Part shown: piece by piece, positions 47,801-61,454 of the stretch
Numbering within the stretch: the stretch's first letter is position 1
How the letters are laid out: each line of letters opens with the position of its first letter
DNA from: Mortierella sp. BCC40632
Lineage: Eukaryota > Mortierellomycota > Mortierellomycetes > Mortierellales > Mortierellaceae
Direction of reading: 5' to 3'
Assembly: GCA_011634665.1 (NCBI GenBank)
Contig: WAEK01000023.1
Span: forward strand, 496,001 to 560,000
DNA length: 64,000 nt
Translations under genes and position numbers: made by a program
Notes under the pieces: generated by a model
Told to the model about the DNA's origin: nothing
What the model saw: only the letters and a program-made list of their open reading frames with translations
Databases searched by the model: none

Positions 47801-50800
47801 AGGTTTTTTTTTGGCCAAGGCGGTTGGATGGAAAGAAAGCGAGTGAGCGAGTGAGCGACAGACAGAGAATGAAGGAAGAGAGAAGGAAAGAATCAGGAGG
47901 AACAGTCAGCAGCCGCGCACAACAGGTCGATGCGGCGCAACGCGTGAACAAACGTGCAACAGATTGGTAGGTGGATTAGGCAGGGCAAGAAAAAAAAAAA
48001 AAAAAAAAAAAAAAAACACAAAAAAAAACATAAAAAAAAAGAACTCGAGGTTGATAGCATAGGAGAGAGAAAGCGAGAGAAAGAGAGAAAGCGAGAGAAA
48101 GAGCACACAAGAAAAAGAGAACAAATAAGAGAGAACGAGAGAGCAGAGAAGGACCAGGGGAGTGCCCGATGTGGGGTGTGGCAGTTCAGGGTTGAGAGGG
48201 ATATCTGGTTTGGAGAGTGTCCGGCAGACAGTCGAGCGTGAGTGGGAAGGACTGTGTTTGTACACTACAGTGAGACGAGTACACTGCCGCCATCATTTCT
48301 TTGCCTGGACGTCCACAGAGGACTTTTTTTTTTTTTTAACATGTGGGAAGGGCGGAGGCGGCTCGTAACAGGGCTACGAACACAGCACTACCCGATTCGC
48401 GATTCGGGGCAGATGGACGATCTAGAAGTGGTCCAATGGCGGTCTGAGTGGGTAAGGCGGGCCGAGTGAGCGGCCCAGTCCGTGGGCCTCGTCCGTGGCT
48501 CTGCTGGTCTGGCCGGCGAGAGGGGAAAGGAAGGAGAGGACGAGAGAACAGCGTTCCCCGCAGAAAGAGAGAGAAAGAGAGAGGCAGTAGGAAGGAGAGA
48601 AGGGGCCGACAAATAACCCATGGAGTGGGATGGACTTCGTCTGCCAATTTCTCCTGAGCCAAGTCCACACCCACGTCCTGCGTTGGACCAAACCAGACTC
48701 TAGCGAGAGACCGACCATGCGAGGGAGAAAGCAGGGGAAGGACATACAAAAGGTCCAGGTGGCAGGGAGCAGCGACAGAAGCAGCAGTATCGAGAGAGAG
48801 AGAGAGAGAGAGAGGGAGGGAGAGGGAGGGAGAGAAAAGAGAGGAGAGAGCACAGGTCTGTTTGGGTCATGGAACGAGGTTGGTGGTCATGACTAGATTT
48901 CGATCTGCTGCAAAAAGAACAATGCGCTGGTGGTGTGTATGCACCTCGCTGCACTCGCGCCCATACAACGGACAGACAGGCGCGATTGCCCCCATTGAGT
49001 TCTGTTCAATTCTATGAACATAAGACTCGATCCAGGCTGCACAGTCGAGTGTCTGCGCCTGAATGAATCGATGGTGCGAATCATGGGGTGTATGTGGTGT
49101 ATGTCTGCAGCGTATGTGGAACAGTGGACCCAACTCTATCGGAGGATGTACTGCAAAACTACCCGACACGTCTCCCACCTTCTCGGCCCTTGGCCTCAAA
49201 ATGAACCGACTCGGGTAGTCGCTGCAATGTAACAACAGCGGCTCTATACCCCCTCTCTGAGCATCCATCGCCCTGTTCCTGTGGCCAGCTTCCTCCCCCC
49301 TCCGCTCTCCAAAAAAACCGCCAGGACACAGGGGAGGAGCAAACATGAGCTCGTCCATAACAACAGTGTCGTCCGCTCTGTTGTGCGTGTTTGCCCAACA
49401 GACAATGGATGGGTTGCGGATAGGTTGCCTGTTGTTTGTGCATGTCTGTAATAAACTTGCATCTGGATATTCTTGCTGCACAACAAGACTCAACCATCTC
49501 ACTTTCTCCCACCAAGACCACATGCCAACCTTCGACCACTGTACCTTTTTTTTTTTTTTTTTTTCTTCGTTCACCCGACAGCATGTGCAGACCTCGCTCT
49601 CTGTTTCCTTTTTTTTTTTTTTTTTTTTTCCTGATAAACAGAGATAGATCTCTCTTCCGTCTTTTCTTTTACCCACTCGACTCTTATTTCTTCCGCCACT
49701 GCAACTGTTTGTGTTTGCTCCAAAGGGAATGTGGAATAAAGTCAGCAAGTCAGCCTCATAACCCTCGCCTGACTGGGACTTCACCCCTTCTCTCCCTTTT
49801 CAACAGGACCGTACAGCAGTGACCCCGAGATGGACATAATCCGCCATTGATCGTCCTGCAAAAAAGAGGAGTCCATGACGCTGAAACCGACCCGAGTGTT
49901 TGCCGAGGGGTCCCTCCTTTTGAGCGGGCGAGTCTGGTTGGCCGAGATCCGACGGACGGATCGGTCGGGCCAAGCAAAAAGAGGCGTGGACTGCGACACT
50001 CGGTTGCAACGAGCGAGAGAAGGAAAGCCAGGAAAGGGAGGGGGTGGCGCGGGCAGGGGAGAGAGGAAGAATAGAAAGAAAGAACGAACGAGAGCGCTAA
50101 AAAAGCCATCTCACTCAACCCAACCCACAGAAACACGAAAGCGATGTCTGAATTACAAATGGAATTGTGGACTTTGTCGACCGATAAGGTCCCGGGGAGG
50201 GGAGAATCAAAGACGTTTGAAGATCCTCCCCTGTTTTTTACACTCAGCGGAGAACTCACACACACACACACTCTCTCTCTCCCTCTCTCCCTCTCTCGTT
50301 CATTCACTCATTCACTCCAATGGTAGCCCGCCCATGGCCTACAAGCGCACCTGGTCAGATCGCTGAGACACGTCCCGTTCAATAGGTGGTAGGCCAAAGA
50401 GTTTGAAATAGAGATTGAAGAAAGAAACATTGAAAGGAAAAAAAAAACAAAAAAAAAAAAAAAACGAGAAAGAGGGGAATGACGATCCCCTTTTTGAGGA
50501 GGAAAAACTTTGGGTAAAAACCAAAAACGAATGCCTCTCAAGACGAGAGGCATCACGTCATGAAAGGGGACAATAGATGACAGAAAAGGGCGTGATTTCA
50601 GCGCGGCCTAGGAGTGGCGAAAGCGATAGACGAGCGTAATTACCTTGATGCGAGACGAAACGCTTGGCCGGTAACAGACGTGGACGGACAGAGGGAGAGA
50701 GAGAAGAGAGGGTGAGAGGGGCCCTGGAAAAATAACCTTGATCGAGTCTCTACCAGTCGGAAGCTGCCTAGCTCGCGCGCAGCCTGTCGTGCACGATTCG

Positions 50801-50960
50801 ATGTCGCCGAGAGTGGCAAGGCCAAGGATGGACAGGAAGAAGAACAATGATGAGACACGATGTCAGAGAGAGAGAGGGAGAGAGAGGGAGAATCCGTAAG
50901 AGTGTAGAGAGAAAGAGAAGGAGAGAAAGGGAGAAGGAATGAAGGATCGGTGAGCGATCA

Positions 50961-51342
50961 AGTCTAATGCTTCGGTACAAAAGGTCGCAGTTCAAACGGC
51001 CGATATGCAGGGGGTGGAGGATGCCAAGGTTGGACAGCCCAGTGTGACGAACAGGCGTAGTAATAGAGGAGGCAGAGTCCTTTCGGGGCAGGGACAAGGA
51101 AAGTACAAGGCAGGGTAGTGATCCAAATAAAATAGACAGGGGGAAGAGAGAGAGAAACGAGGAGAGAGAAAAGGGATCGGATCGAATGAGATTGCCAATG
51201 AATTGCAATGAGCCAGTTGACCAAGAAATGAGCGGAATGGAAGAGACAGTAACAGTGGGCAGTGTGGATCAATAAGAGCGAGAGCGGCAGCAGCGGAGCA
51301 AAAGTAGGAGATAGAAGAATTGCTAAAAAGATGGGAGAGAAG

Positions 51343-51373
<31 letters not shown>

Positions 51374-51720
51374 GAGAAAGAAAAGACTGGGAGAGGGGAG
51401 AAAGTAGCAGGAGGACGTAAAAGACAACCCAGCGTTCGGCCAAAGAAGGGTGCCAGCGATTGGCTGTCCGCTCGGTCGTCGCCTGGCCAAGCCGTGGACC
51501 CAGAGGCGGTGCAGTCCCTGTGCTGCAGGGTCGGGATTGGCTCAGCAGCATCGCACGGCTGGTAGGTAGCCGCCTTTGGGGTGCTTGTCACGGCACTGCC
51601 TGCTTCTTACCGGGGCCGCGGCGAGGGCCCGCGGAAGGACAATCACGCCCAAGAGGACGAGAGTGAGGTAAAGATAGACAAGCAGTGCATTGTGTGTTGT
51701 GTGGATTGAGAGTGTGGCCC
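50961..51720 (-). other. possible small secreted/membrane gene (exon fragments)
   Basis: Minus-strand pieces look coding but do not yet join. One is a hydrophobic stretch ending LVLLGVIVLPRALAAAP before GTAAGA (51611). The next, starting near HRDCTASGSTAWPGDD, runs to FFGRTLGC (about 51525-51425). The last is an exon ending at the TAG near 50966 with LCLLYYYACSSHWAVQ and a PPPPAY motif that could bind WW domains. No in-frame ATG was found for the first piece. A signal peptide plus Cys-containing domain plus PY tail would make a small membrane adaptor, but this is speculative. Confidence 0.22.
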
Positions 51721-54701
51721 GGGATGTGCAACCAGCGAACGGATGATCGGTGCGGTTACGCTACCCTGGTCAAACGCAAATGAATGGGGGACAAGAAAAT
51801 ACATTATACAAAATGTATATATTTGAAAAAGAGAAAAAAGAGCAGGCACGGCACATCTGGAAAAATTATTGAGCGTCCACGAGTGTCGATCCAGGGGCTA
51901 CAGACAAGCCAGCAACAGCAACAGCGGGGGATAGTGCCGTGCCGTGTGGGCGGAGGAGTGTGCGCAAAGGCTGTGGCATGACATTGGACACTCGCCCATT
52001 TTTTCCCCTCTCATTACTCGCTCTTTTCTCTCGTCCTCTCTTGTTCTCTCTCTCTCTCTTCTTTCTTCATACACGCTAAGCAGCTCCACACAGTCACTTG
52101 CGCACGCGCGGACCAAACTTGCACTACCACCCACTGTGAGAGGAGTGACATGCCATGGAAATAGGAGGAAAGGGGGACAAAGAAAAGAGCTGGTTGCACT
52201 TACAGTGAATAGGGTGCAGGGAGAAAGGGAGATGGTTGAGTTGGTGAGAGGACAGACAGTGATGGGCTGTGTTTTATATGCTGTTGTATGTGTGGAGGAG
52301 GGAGGCGGAGGAAAACGTGGGCAAAGGTAGAGGAAAAGGTCGAGAGGGGTACAGTGGGGTTGGAGCGCGGAGGGTTGGCCGTCGTGAAGGTAATAAGAGA
52401 GGGAACGGAGGGGGGGGGGGACAGAAGGAAAGGGAAAAGAAAGAGGAGGTAAGAAAAAGGCGAGACAGAGCAAGGTCGTTTGCCGGGGTGGAGCGGGCAG
52501 AGCAAGAAAGAGGGGAAAGGAGGAAAGAAGCGACCGGACAGGAAGACGGGTGCGCCGGATGAGGGAGACACAGGCTTTATATGTTTTTACACCCTCTCTA
52601 TCTGAACAGACGAATAAATGAACGAGCCTGACCCTGGCACTGCAGAAGCATACTGACAAGGTGGCCCACTTCAAGGCGCCAACAGATGAGGACCAGGCCG
52701 AAAAGAGAGTTCAAAGAGCGGTGGCCGCCCGGCGAGCGTCGCTGACTTCGGATCTGTCCGCTCGACATGACTTATTGGCACGCCATCTCCATCCCTCCCC
52801 GCCCTCCTCCGCACCATACTACTGACTCGCCCGTCCAGCATCCTGGGTCCATACCATGCTTGTGCGCAGGCTGATCCCTTAGACTCTACTCTATTACCGG
52901 CGATCCCTTCGACTCTATTAGATCAGTGTCCTGTCTCGGCCGGAAGAGTCGCATCCCACGGTAGCAGACCCACTCAATGATGGGGCAATGGGGAAGGGGG
53001 CTATGACAATGGCCAGCAGCGCAGGTCTGAGCTGAGCATTGTTGAGCAGAGAGAAGAGAGCAGGATATGGTGACCTCCGATCCTCTCATTGACATGGGCA
53101 GCCACCAGAAGCCTCTTCTGGATGCAACCACCCTACCAGCAGTGGGGGAAGGGGGACGCTGCAAGAAAAATAAAAAAATAAAAAAAGGCTCTCTTGGTCC
53201 AATCCATGAATCAGAACAAAACGGGAGCCACTCGCCACTAAGGTTTATGTGCATTGTCAACAACGAGCGTCGAGCTGAACCTGTTCCTCGTCACTCGCCC
53301 TTACCATTCAAAGTCGTCGTCGTCTTGGGCTATCCGAGGCACAGGCACCAATGTGCATCCGCCAATTACACCGACCCTTGTTCCACAGCACATTCGTCCT
53401 TTTCTCTTTGTCCCTTCTTCACTTTTTTGTTCCTGCCGCCGAAACCTGTCAGTCCTTCAGAAACGCTCAAGCACAAGATCCTCTCCCCGCTTCCCCACGC
53501 AAACACTGCCCTACCTATAACTCTATAACTTTTGTACCAGGTTCTTGGAGATTGGAAGAGACCAAGAAACGAGGAGAGCAAAGAGGGTAGCTGGGTAGCT
53601 TCCTGGCTGCAACTGGGTGTGAGTGCGGCTTTGTGGAGATCGCTGCTGTGCTTGAGCCACTTCTGTCCGCACTATGATCGGAGCCGGTTGCCTTTTGTAC
53701 AATGATGATCTGTCAGGACCCTCGGACAAAGTCGTCACCAATGAAGTCCGGACGAGTGAGAAAAAGAAAATAAAATAAGAAGGGTTGGGGGTTGGGTTTG
53801 CTGATCTGTTGGCAGCCTGGCACTGTTTCTACCCGCGGAGAGTGTCTCTCCCTCTCTTTTTTTATTTATCTTTTTTTTTATATATATATTCCAACGTGGC
53901 TGCATGCACGCCCTTCTCATCGCACCATAACCTCTCCGTGCTCAGCGCCGTAGCTCCCCTCACAGCACTGTAGCGGACTCGGTGCGCACCCTGCCGCCCC
54001 GACGACGAACGACGGTGATTTCCCCAGATTCGCGCAGGCGCTGAGGCCCCGACAACAGGCCGGTGACTGTGCCCCCACCCCCATGCTTCCCCTCCGTGAG
54101 CTTCCCCAGGCGATGTACTCTTGTACACATAGGCCAGCAGCCGTGCCCGACCTCCCCCGCGGGCCCCCTCCTGCTCGTTCGAGCTCTCTTTTTTGGTCAG
54201 GTCCGATCCCTTGCGCTTTCTTGTTCTCAACTCAGGATTGCCTAGTTTATCCAGTACCGCGTCTGTTTCAAGTGAGAAGAAAGAAGAGGAGATGAGGTAC
54301 GATCTGCGAAGAGAGGAGGAGAGAGATGAAGAGGAGTAAGAACGTCAACACCCCGCCTCCCGACATGGAATGGATATTCTATCCGCTCTGGTCGAAAAGA
54401 GGAACAATACTGGCGGGGATGGTTCTTGGATGGAGATACATGGTTCAGAGTCGATATCGTCGCTATCCCCTTTTCTCCCTCTCACTCTTTCTTACTCGGC
54501 ACCTCTGTCCGTCATGTGGGAAAAACGTGTCGAGGTTTTGACAGGGTTGATGTTGTGTGCCTTTTGACGAAGGATACACCGTTGTTGTACTGTGCATACA
54601 CACCGTACTCTATTTGTTGCCACACGCTCATGGCTCATGGAACTGCAGGAACAAAAAGAGTCTATTTCGCACAAACACACAACACACGCAACACACACAC
54701 A

Positions 54702-54702
<1 letters not shown>

Positions 54703-54741
<39 letters not shown>
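54703..54741. repeat. (CA)n microsatellite
   Basis: Uninterrupted CA dinucleotide run of about 39 bases, flanked by further ACACAC-like sequence. Confidence 0.9.
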
Positions 54742-54743
<2 letters not shown>

Positions 54744-55512
54744 CACAACACACACGCCCCATCCGAGAACAATAGAGGTGGGGGACAATGATGAATAGGG
54801 ATCAATAACGGTGGGCGGACGGTAGGGGAGCAGCCAGCGGAGGAAAAAAATAAAAGAGACGAGTCGAGGCAGGCAAACCAGGCAGCGTATGGAGTAAAAC
54901 TCCGAGAGTCAATGAGGCGCATTGCTGCTCTGTTAGGCCTTCCTCACTCCTACTCTCTCAATTCAGTCGAAAACTCACCCTCCCATCGAACACGCCAACT
55001 CTTTTTTTTTTTTTTTTTTTCATTCTTTACGATTCATTCACACACACCAACTCTCTTTAGCTTGACCTGTTCTCATTTCATTCCCCAACCCGTTGTGTCC
55101 TTTCGTTTCCTTTTCAGTCCTTCCTGGTTGCCCTCGACGTGGTGCCTTGCATTTAGATACCAAATGGTCCAACCAAGCTCCAACCGTACCCCATTGGAGA
55201 CGTACTTTTTTTTTTTTTTTTTTTTTTATATTGTTATTCTATCCAGAGATTTGCTGAGCACGTTAACTGACCACCCACCAGGCAACCAGCATGTCCCCTG
55301 TGTCGCCTCGACTGACAAATGCTTTTTTTCATTTTTTTTTTTTTTTCTGTTTGTATCGACTCATTCTCCAAATCCAACGCGCGTGCCCCACTCAATGTTC
55401 TCACCCTTTTTGTGTTTTCTCTCACTTTTTTTGTGCTCTGCTCATTTAATACCTTGTATTTAAATCAATCAATCTTCCTCCCATACTCGCTTTCTCTCTC
55501 TCACTCACTCCC

Positions 55513-55515
<3 letters not shown>

Positions 55516-55572
<57 letters not shown>
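55516..55572. repeat. (CT)n microsatellite
   Basis: About 28 CT units directly upstream of an ATG at 55586. It resembles the CT-rich leaders of genes in this window. Confidence 0.9.
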
Positions 55573-55574
<2 letters not shown>

Positions 55575-55585
55575 GTTCTCCACAC

Positions 55586-55759
55586 ATGGCCGCATCTACA
55601 GAGTCAATGAGCATATCGAGCCAAATGTATTCCTGGCGAGATAACAGGGAGCCAAACACCTTCCTGGATTTGCACCCTCTTACCTCCTCTCTCCTATTAC
55701 CTTTCGACCATAAATCTTGTCCTGGCCCACACCATGGACAGACGGAGACACCAACGTGA
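55586..55759 (+). CDS. candidate small protein, 57 aa
   Basis: The frame starts CACACATGGCC just after the CT tract and reads MAASTESMSISSQMYSWRDN and onward to a TGA at 55757-55759, followed by a T30 run. The leader-like CT tract and good start context are the only support. There is no recognisable domain. It could be the first exon of a longer gene. Confidence 0.28.
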   Translation: MAASTESMSISSQMYSWRDNREPNTFLDLHPLTSSLLLPFDHKSCPGPHHGQTETPT

Positions 55760-55764
55760 AAGCT

Positions 55765-55798
<34 letters not shown>

Positions 55799-58700
55799 AC
55801 ACTCTGTTCGTCTAAACACCTTAAGCATGTCTGTGCCTCGACGAAGCAAGAATGCTCTGATGACTCAATTGTTTCCTTTGAGCTTGTCATCGGCTCGAAG
55901 GGTATAGAGAGAAACCCAAAGGATAACGTCGTTCCCTGAGCAACTGTTTGGCCTTCGCTTAGGACGTTCACTGTCGATGGCATATGAAAGGCGGGCAAGC
56001 CATGTGTGTATATGCAGATGTGTGGGTTGGTTTGCGTGGGAGAGGTAAGGTAAAGATGGAAGGGTGAAGCAGGTTAAGATAAGTGGAGGCACATTTCGAT
56101 GTTTGTATGGCAGGGACGGGTGCATGTCTCTTTGAGACTATTGTTTACGAACAGGCGGGGAATGAGGAACGGATTGGCAGACCACGAAGATGAACATGGA
56201 AGGAGCAGAAGTACTTGTACCAAAGGAAGGATTCAAATGAGGGGACGCGAGGGAGAGAGCGAGTCAAGTCGAGAGAGGACCAAGCCAAGTTGAGAGAGCG
56301 TCGCTCCTACTTCGCCACAGCGACGCTCTCGCTCATCTGTCCCCTTTCTTTCCTCACTTTCTCCCTCCCTCCCTCTCTCTCTCCTCTTTCTTTCTTTCTT
56401 TCTTTTGTTTTCTCTTCACTTACCAACTCCATGTGCGCTATTCAATTAGACTCAGTCACATTCATTCGCATTCAGTCGCGTACCGAGGGCTCAGTGCTGG
56501 GTTGTGCAACCTTGTCCAATTGCAACCGCCCTCAAGCGCAACTTCTCTTGCTCACTTAGTCACTTAGTCACTCTCATTCACTCTCATTCACTCTCTCTTC
56601 TCTTTGACACATACACAGTCGAACGAGCGATCAACCCAAAGAAACGAGGGGTCGGCATACAGCGGCCCGCTCTGCTTCCGCTCTCCCTTGCCCTTCCCCT
56701 TCAGCATGCTTCTCTATGCTGCTTTTGGCTGTTCCCGAGGACAAACAGCCGTCTCGGTCCAGGAAAAGACGCTCACCCTATCCCTGTCCACTCAAGTTCA
56801 GTTTCCCCTACAAACTCACTATCCACCGTTCATTACTCTTGTTCCATATCCCCCACTCCCTATCTCTGTATCTCCTCCTCTCTACCCTGACATCCCTCCC
56901 CCTGCACGTGCCGATATTCTGATTGACAATCCAGGGCACCCAAGTTAGCATCTAATAAGAGCCCAAGCCACATACACCCTGAGGTTGCGCTCTTGTCCCC
57001 GCTCTACCTTCTCATTTAGTGGGTAAGGCAGAATTGCCAAGACGGCCCCAAAAGAGAGATGAACAGGGAAGAAAGAATAAAAAAGCGGGGGCAGAAGGGA
57101 GTGAGGCGGAGACATCCGCAGCAAGCACGCGTGATTGGTCAGGGCGGCTCAAGGTTCGAGCCACGGTGAGAAAATCCGAGGGCCAGTCGCAGGCACTGGA
57201 TCGGTCGCCCATCTCTCTTCCATAGCCGTGTGGACAATCGTTGGCGCCGCCAATGCTCTTGTGGATAAGGCACCTAAATGGGGGCACAGAACAAAGGACA
57301 AGAGGAGCACATCCGAGCCATGGCCAATCGTTGCCCGTTCCCCCAGACGACACCCCACTGCGTCAGAGATAGAGATAGAAAATAGATAGAGGGAAGAGAG
57401 AGACAGCGATCGAGAGGGTATGCGTGGGGCTGCAGGAAGAGGAAAAATGACTACATTGCCGCTGAGCACCGAACGGGCGACCTCCGTTCGGCACAGACAG
57501 TGCATGTCATGAGGCCTTTTCACATCTTCTCGTCCTTCCGCCCCTCCTTCACTCTCTGCGGGCATTTGTTTTATCCAGAGACGCGACACCGGGTCAGGTC
57601 GACGCCCAGTGTCTCCCGGCTCCCCTCTTCGTTCCTCCTCCCCGGTCCTCCCGCTTTGCGCATCTCTGACCTTGCTGTCCAAAACTGCATTTGAGAGAGA
57701 GACAACTCGTTACCGCCACTTAGTCGGATCGACATTTCCTCCGCCTCTTGCTAACCTTTGGGGTCTTTCTCTACCCTTGTCTCTACATTCGCGCTCTCTC
57801 TCTCTTTCTCTTCCCCCGCAACATGAAATAGATTCAGAGACCAACTTTAAGGTTGACGGATGTTCCTTGTCATTTCTTTGGTGCGGGGCCTGACCATGCT
57901 CACCTCTCTTACTCCTCTTCCCCCGCAGTCGCGCGCCAATCCCGCTCGACCACGACCAGGATAAACAGGCTGTAGCAAGCGTTAGATCCCATGCCTCTTG
58001 TCTGAGAAAAGGTGCAAAGGAAGAATGTGCTATGAAGAACGAATGAGTATGAACAAGAGGAGCAATGAGATTGAGAAAATCGAGTTATTGAGAGGGAGAA
58101 CTTAGAACGAGAGAATCAGCCAGCCCAACAGCCATCCAAGTCGGAGAGCGAGTGAGCGAGTCAAAGGGCGAGCTGAGTGGACGGGTAAAAGTGTAGAGTG
58201 GGTGGTCTCACATAGCGCCGATCTGCAGTCGCTCACTCGCCTATTCAGTAGGTAGACCCGGGAGAGGAGCGGAAGGCGACGATCCTGGTGTGGGAATCGT
58301 TGCCAAATCCGTAGTGAGGCTCGGTACCGGAGCCTGCAAGGCCTATGCATGTTAATTGTCGGCAGAGAAGAAAGATGCTCTCATACCCTTGTCCTCAGCT
58401 GGATGACACGCCAGTAGGCTGACGCATGCTCTACAGAAACTGCATTAAGCTATCCTCCCCTCCTTCCCCCACCACAACCACCACCGCCATACCATATAGT
58501 GGACTGCGCATTGTCAACCAGCCCGTGGGCGGAGAGAATGCCCTGGCTGGTCCCTGTCCCTGACTACCTATTCAATTTGCCCGTGGGTCCACTTCCAAGT
58601 ACTCACTAGCTGCTCCTCGCGCGCGGGGATACATTCTCAACGATACATCCCTCTCAATGCAGCATTGACAGGTCTAACACACGAGTGGCGGCTATCACAT

Positions 58701-59873
58701 AGCCCTATCCAGAGACGACAGCTGAGCGCAAAAGTCAAGAGAAAGTAAAAATAAAGGCCGACCAAACAATGTGTGTGTGGAGAGTGCAATAGTCCTCGCA
58801 TCTCCTTTACCCTCTCAAAGTAATGCTGGCGGGGCTATGGCCCTGCTGTTAATGGTTCGATCCTTTGAGCCTCGCTGTGTCCGCGCCCCTCGCGCTCCTC
58901 GACGAGATCCGCGCGGGCGGACGGGTGCGTCTTCTGTGGTTGCTTGCATCATACGGCAGGGGAACGGCAGGCAAAAAAAATCTTGTCCTACGTAGTCATG
59001 GCAAAGTAGCGAACAGATGCAAAAATGAACTGAAGGCTGTGAGGAGGAGGAGGAGAGGATGAGAGGATGAGAGGGGGACGAAGCGCTTTTGCGTCCATGG
59101 GCCTTGCTCCCGGACAGGACCTGCACAAACGCATCTACACACACTCTCACACAAAGCACACACGCACGCACGCACGCACGCTGCTCTCAAACGCCTCTGA
59201 CATCGCCTTGTCCGTCCTCGTATTCAGATTTGTACCCAATGCCTCATAAAATCCTAAATGACCTTAGTCTATCTCCGGTTTGCGGGTTCTCCTATTCCTC
59301 TAGAGTAAAAAAAAAAAAAAGAAAGAAGAAACGATTGAATTGACTGGTCAAGGGCCTTTAATAGCTGGGCCAGGGCCAGCTTTACACGATGACTCTTTTA
59401 AAAAACATCCCGAATGTTTCCGTCCCACGCGTGTGCTCTCTTTCTCTCACCCTCTTCTCTTTCCCTCTCCTTTCACCCCTTGGTTGCTCACCGCGCTTAC
59501 CCAACCCTACGCGCCTGCAAGGTGACCAGTCGCCATGCCTGATCACAACCCCAGCAGGCAGACCATCTTTTCCTTCCTCCCCCTGTCACTCTCACTCTTT
59601 TCCAACAAGTTATTGTCTTCGTCTCTTTACCTCTTCTATCCTTGTGTTGCTACGAGAGGTTGCGACCAGACTCATTCCCCTTTGCAAAGCTGACTGTAAT
59701 TCTTTTCTTTTCGCTTTGATCTTGTGGTCCTGATCTTGAGTCCAAACCTGTTGTTTGGTCCCCAATGATAGTCTGCAGAGGATGCGTTGAGCCAAAGAGA
59801 GCAAGAGCGAGAAAATAGATAGGCAAGTCCACAGCTAACATATACATCCACACAAACACCCACGCACACACTT

Positions 59874-59960
59874 CACACACACACACACACACACACACAC
59901 GCTCACTCACTTACTCACTCGCTCACTCGCTCACTCACTCACTCACTTACTCACTCACTC
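59874..59960. repeat. (CA)n plus (CTCA)n compound microsatellite
   Basis: CA run to 59900, followed by imperfect CTCA/CTTA tetramers to about 59960. Confidence 0.85.
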
Positions 59961-60885
59961 ACAAACATAAACACACATAGCATACACACATACACAAAGG
60001 ACGCACACAACATAGACGTCTTCCTTTCAGTGGACGTGGTGTATTCGACTGGGCATTTTGACAGGCCTCATGACACAAGCATGGAGAATATGGTGTGTTC
60101 CTCTCCCCCATAACCTACTCCTCAATCGCCCGTTGCATTTGCAGTTGCAGTTGCAGCTGCTGTGAGATCCTTTTTGCTGCAGGACGCGCTCAACCATTCC
60201 CCTATTCTTCCCTCTCATCACACATACAAACAAGTAGCACTCAAACAAGCGTGCGCTTATCCAACCCAGCGAGCTAAAAAAACGACCGCAGCCTCTCTCT
60301 CCAAAGAAAGTTAACCCAGCGCCGATCCTTTTATTTTACTTCACTCTTCTTTCACACACATCCTCTCTCCGTCTCTGTCTCTTTGCTCTCCGGAAGAAGA
60401 GGAAGGAGATGGATAGGGAATGGGTAGCCAGTAGTCTCTCGTCCAGGTCACCTTCTTGAGTTCTTGAGTATTCGTCTTTACCTCTTCCTTTTGCTCCTAT
60501 CACCGCTGTTGGCTGTACGCACATGGTCGTTGCTCATTGGTTGTAGGATACAAACTGGCGGCGCCTTCGAGGGGAGCCACTTGATTGCGCCAGAACCTTC
60601 GTTATTAGGATTGCTCCCGCCCTCTCCAGAGGAAGATCGTCGTCATAGCCTGATCCACTATGACTACTGAGCGGATCAGCAAAAAATTATCGAGACTGAA
60701 GACAGCACCTCTAGCTTTCACGGGGAATGCGACCATTGAGAGATGCCCCTTACCCTTTCTGGATATGTACACGCTGAAGAGTGTGGAAGGAGAGGAAGCA
60801 ACATGCCCTTTCTACCAGTTAGGAGATTCCAAACCCCATAAGGTTCATTTCTTGGCGAATACAGTGTGTGTGGTAGAAAGTGAAG

Positions 60886-60889
<4 letters not shown>

Positions 60890-60929
<40 letters not shown>
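60890..60929. repeat. (GA)20 microsatellite
   Basis: Perfect GA run inside a plus-strand open frame that starts at 60660. The frame's Arg-Glu repeat is just this microsatellite. Confidence 0.9.
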
Positions 60930-60931
<2 letters not shown>

Positions 60932-61259
60932 GCATCAATCGGGCAGGCGGGCGGACGGCATATCAATGATCCATGGAGGAACAGCCATAGGATATACAAA
61001 ACACGGAGCGGGCTGCTTATTATAACTCGCATCTGCTCAAGGCACACACACATACACGCACCCCACCACATCTATGTCTCCCCCGGGAAACTACCGATGG
61101 ACAAGGAGCAAATAGTACCGAGTAATGTATGACCAGTACTCTACTGGACTACAAATCAAGCAGGCGAGTTATTGCTAAGCTGGGGAAGAAATGGAAGAAA
61201 AACAAAGAGTAACGCTCACACTTTGTTGGTCGCATCGCTAGCGTGCGCTGCAGTGATCA

Positions 61260-61454
61260 TTATAGTGTAGCACACCCAAGGAGATAAATAAAAAAAGAAG
61301 GCAAGAGAACTTCCAGGGTCATGGTCGACAAGCCTGTGTAATAATACATCCACTTTGACCACTTGCCGACGTTCTGGATGGGCCGGGGCCGGGGAGATGG
61401 AAGCGCAGGCATGCAGTTGAGCAGTCTCCAGAACTCCTTCCCCGATTGAGACAT
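61260..61454 (-). CDS. candidate 64-aa protein with C-terminal membrane helix
   Basis: Minus-strand frame from ATG at 61454 (MSQSGKEFWRLLNCMPALPS) to a stop at 61260. It ends in a hydrophobic segment (TLEVLLPSFFIYLLGCATL). A possible upstream exon (ATGGA before GTACAA near 61637) would join in phase through an acceptor preceded by a long T tract on that strand. Another frame is open over the same bases, so this may be chance. Confidence 0.25.
   Translation of the reverse strand: MSQSGKEFWRLLNCMPALPSPRPRPIQNVGKWSKWMYYYTGLSTMTLEVLLPSFFIYLLGCATL

Noticed and set aside
58853..58865. tRNA B-box-like GGTTCGATCC
   Set aside because: No A box, acceptor stem or cloverleaf could be built around it.
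60660..61025. 121-codon plus-strand ORF starting MTTERISKKLSR
   Set aside because: A third of it is translated GA microsatellite. The first 70 codons look moderately protein-like, but no domain, leader or splice support was found.
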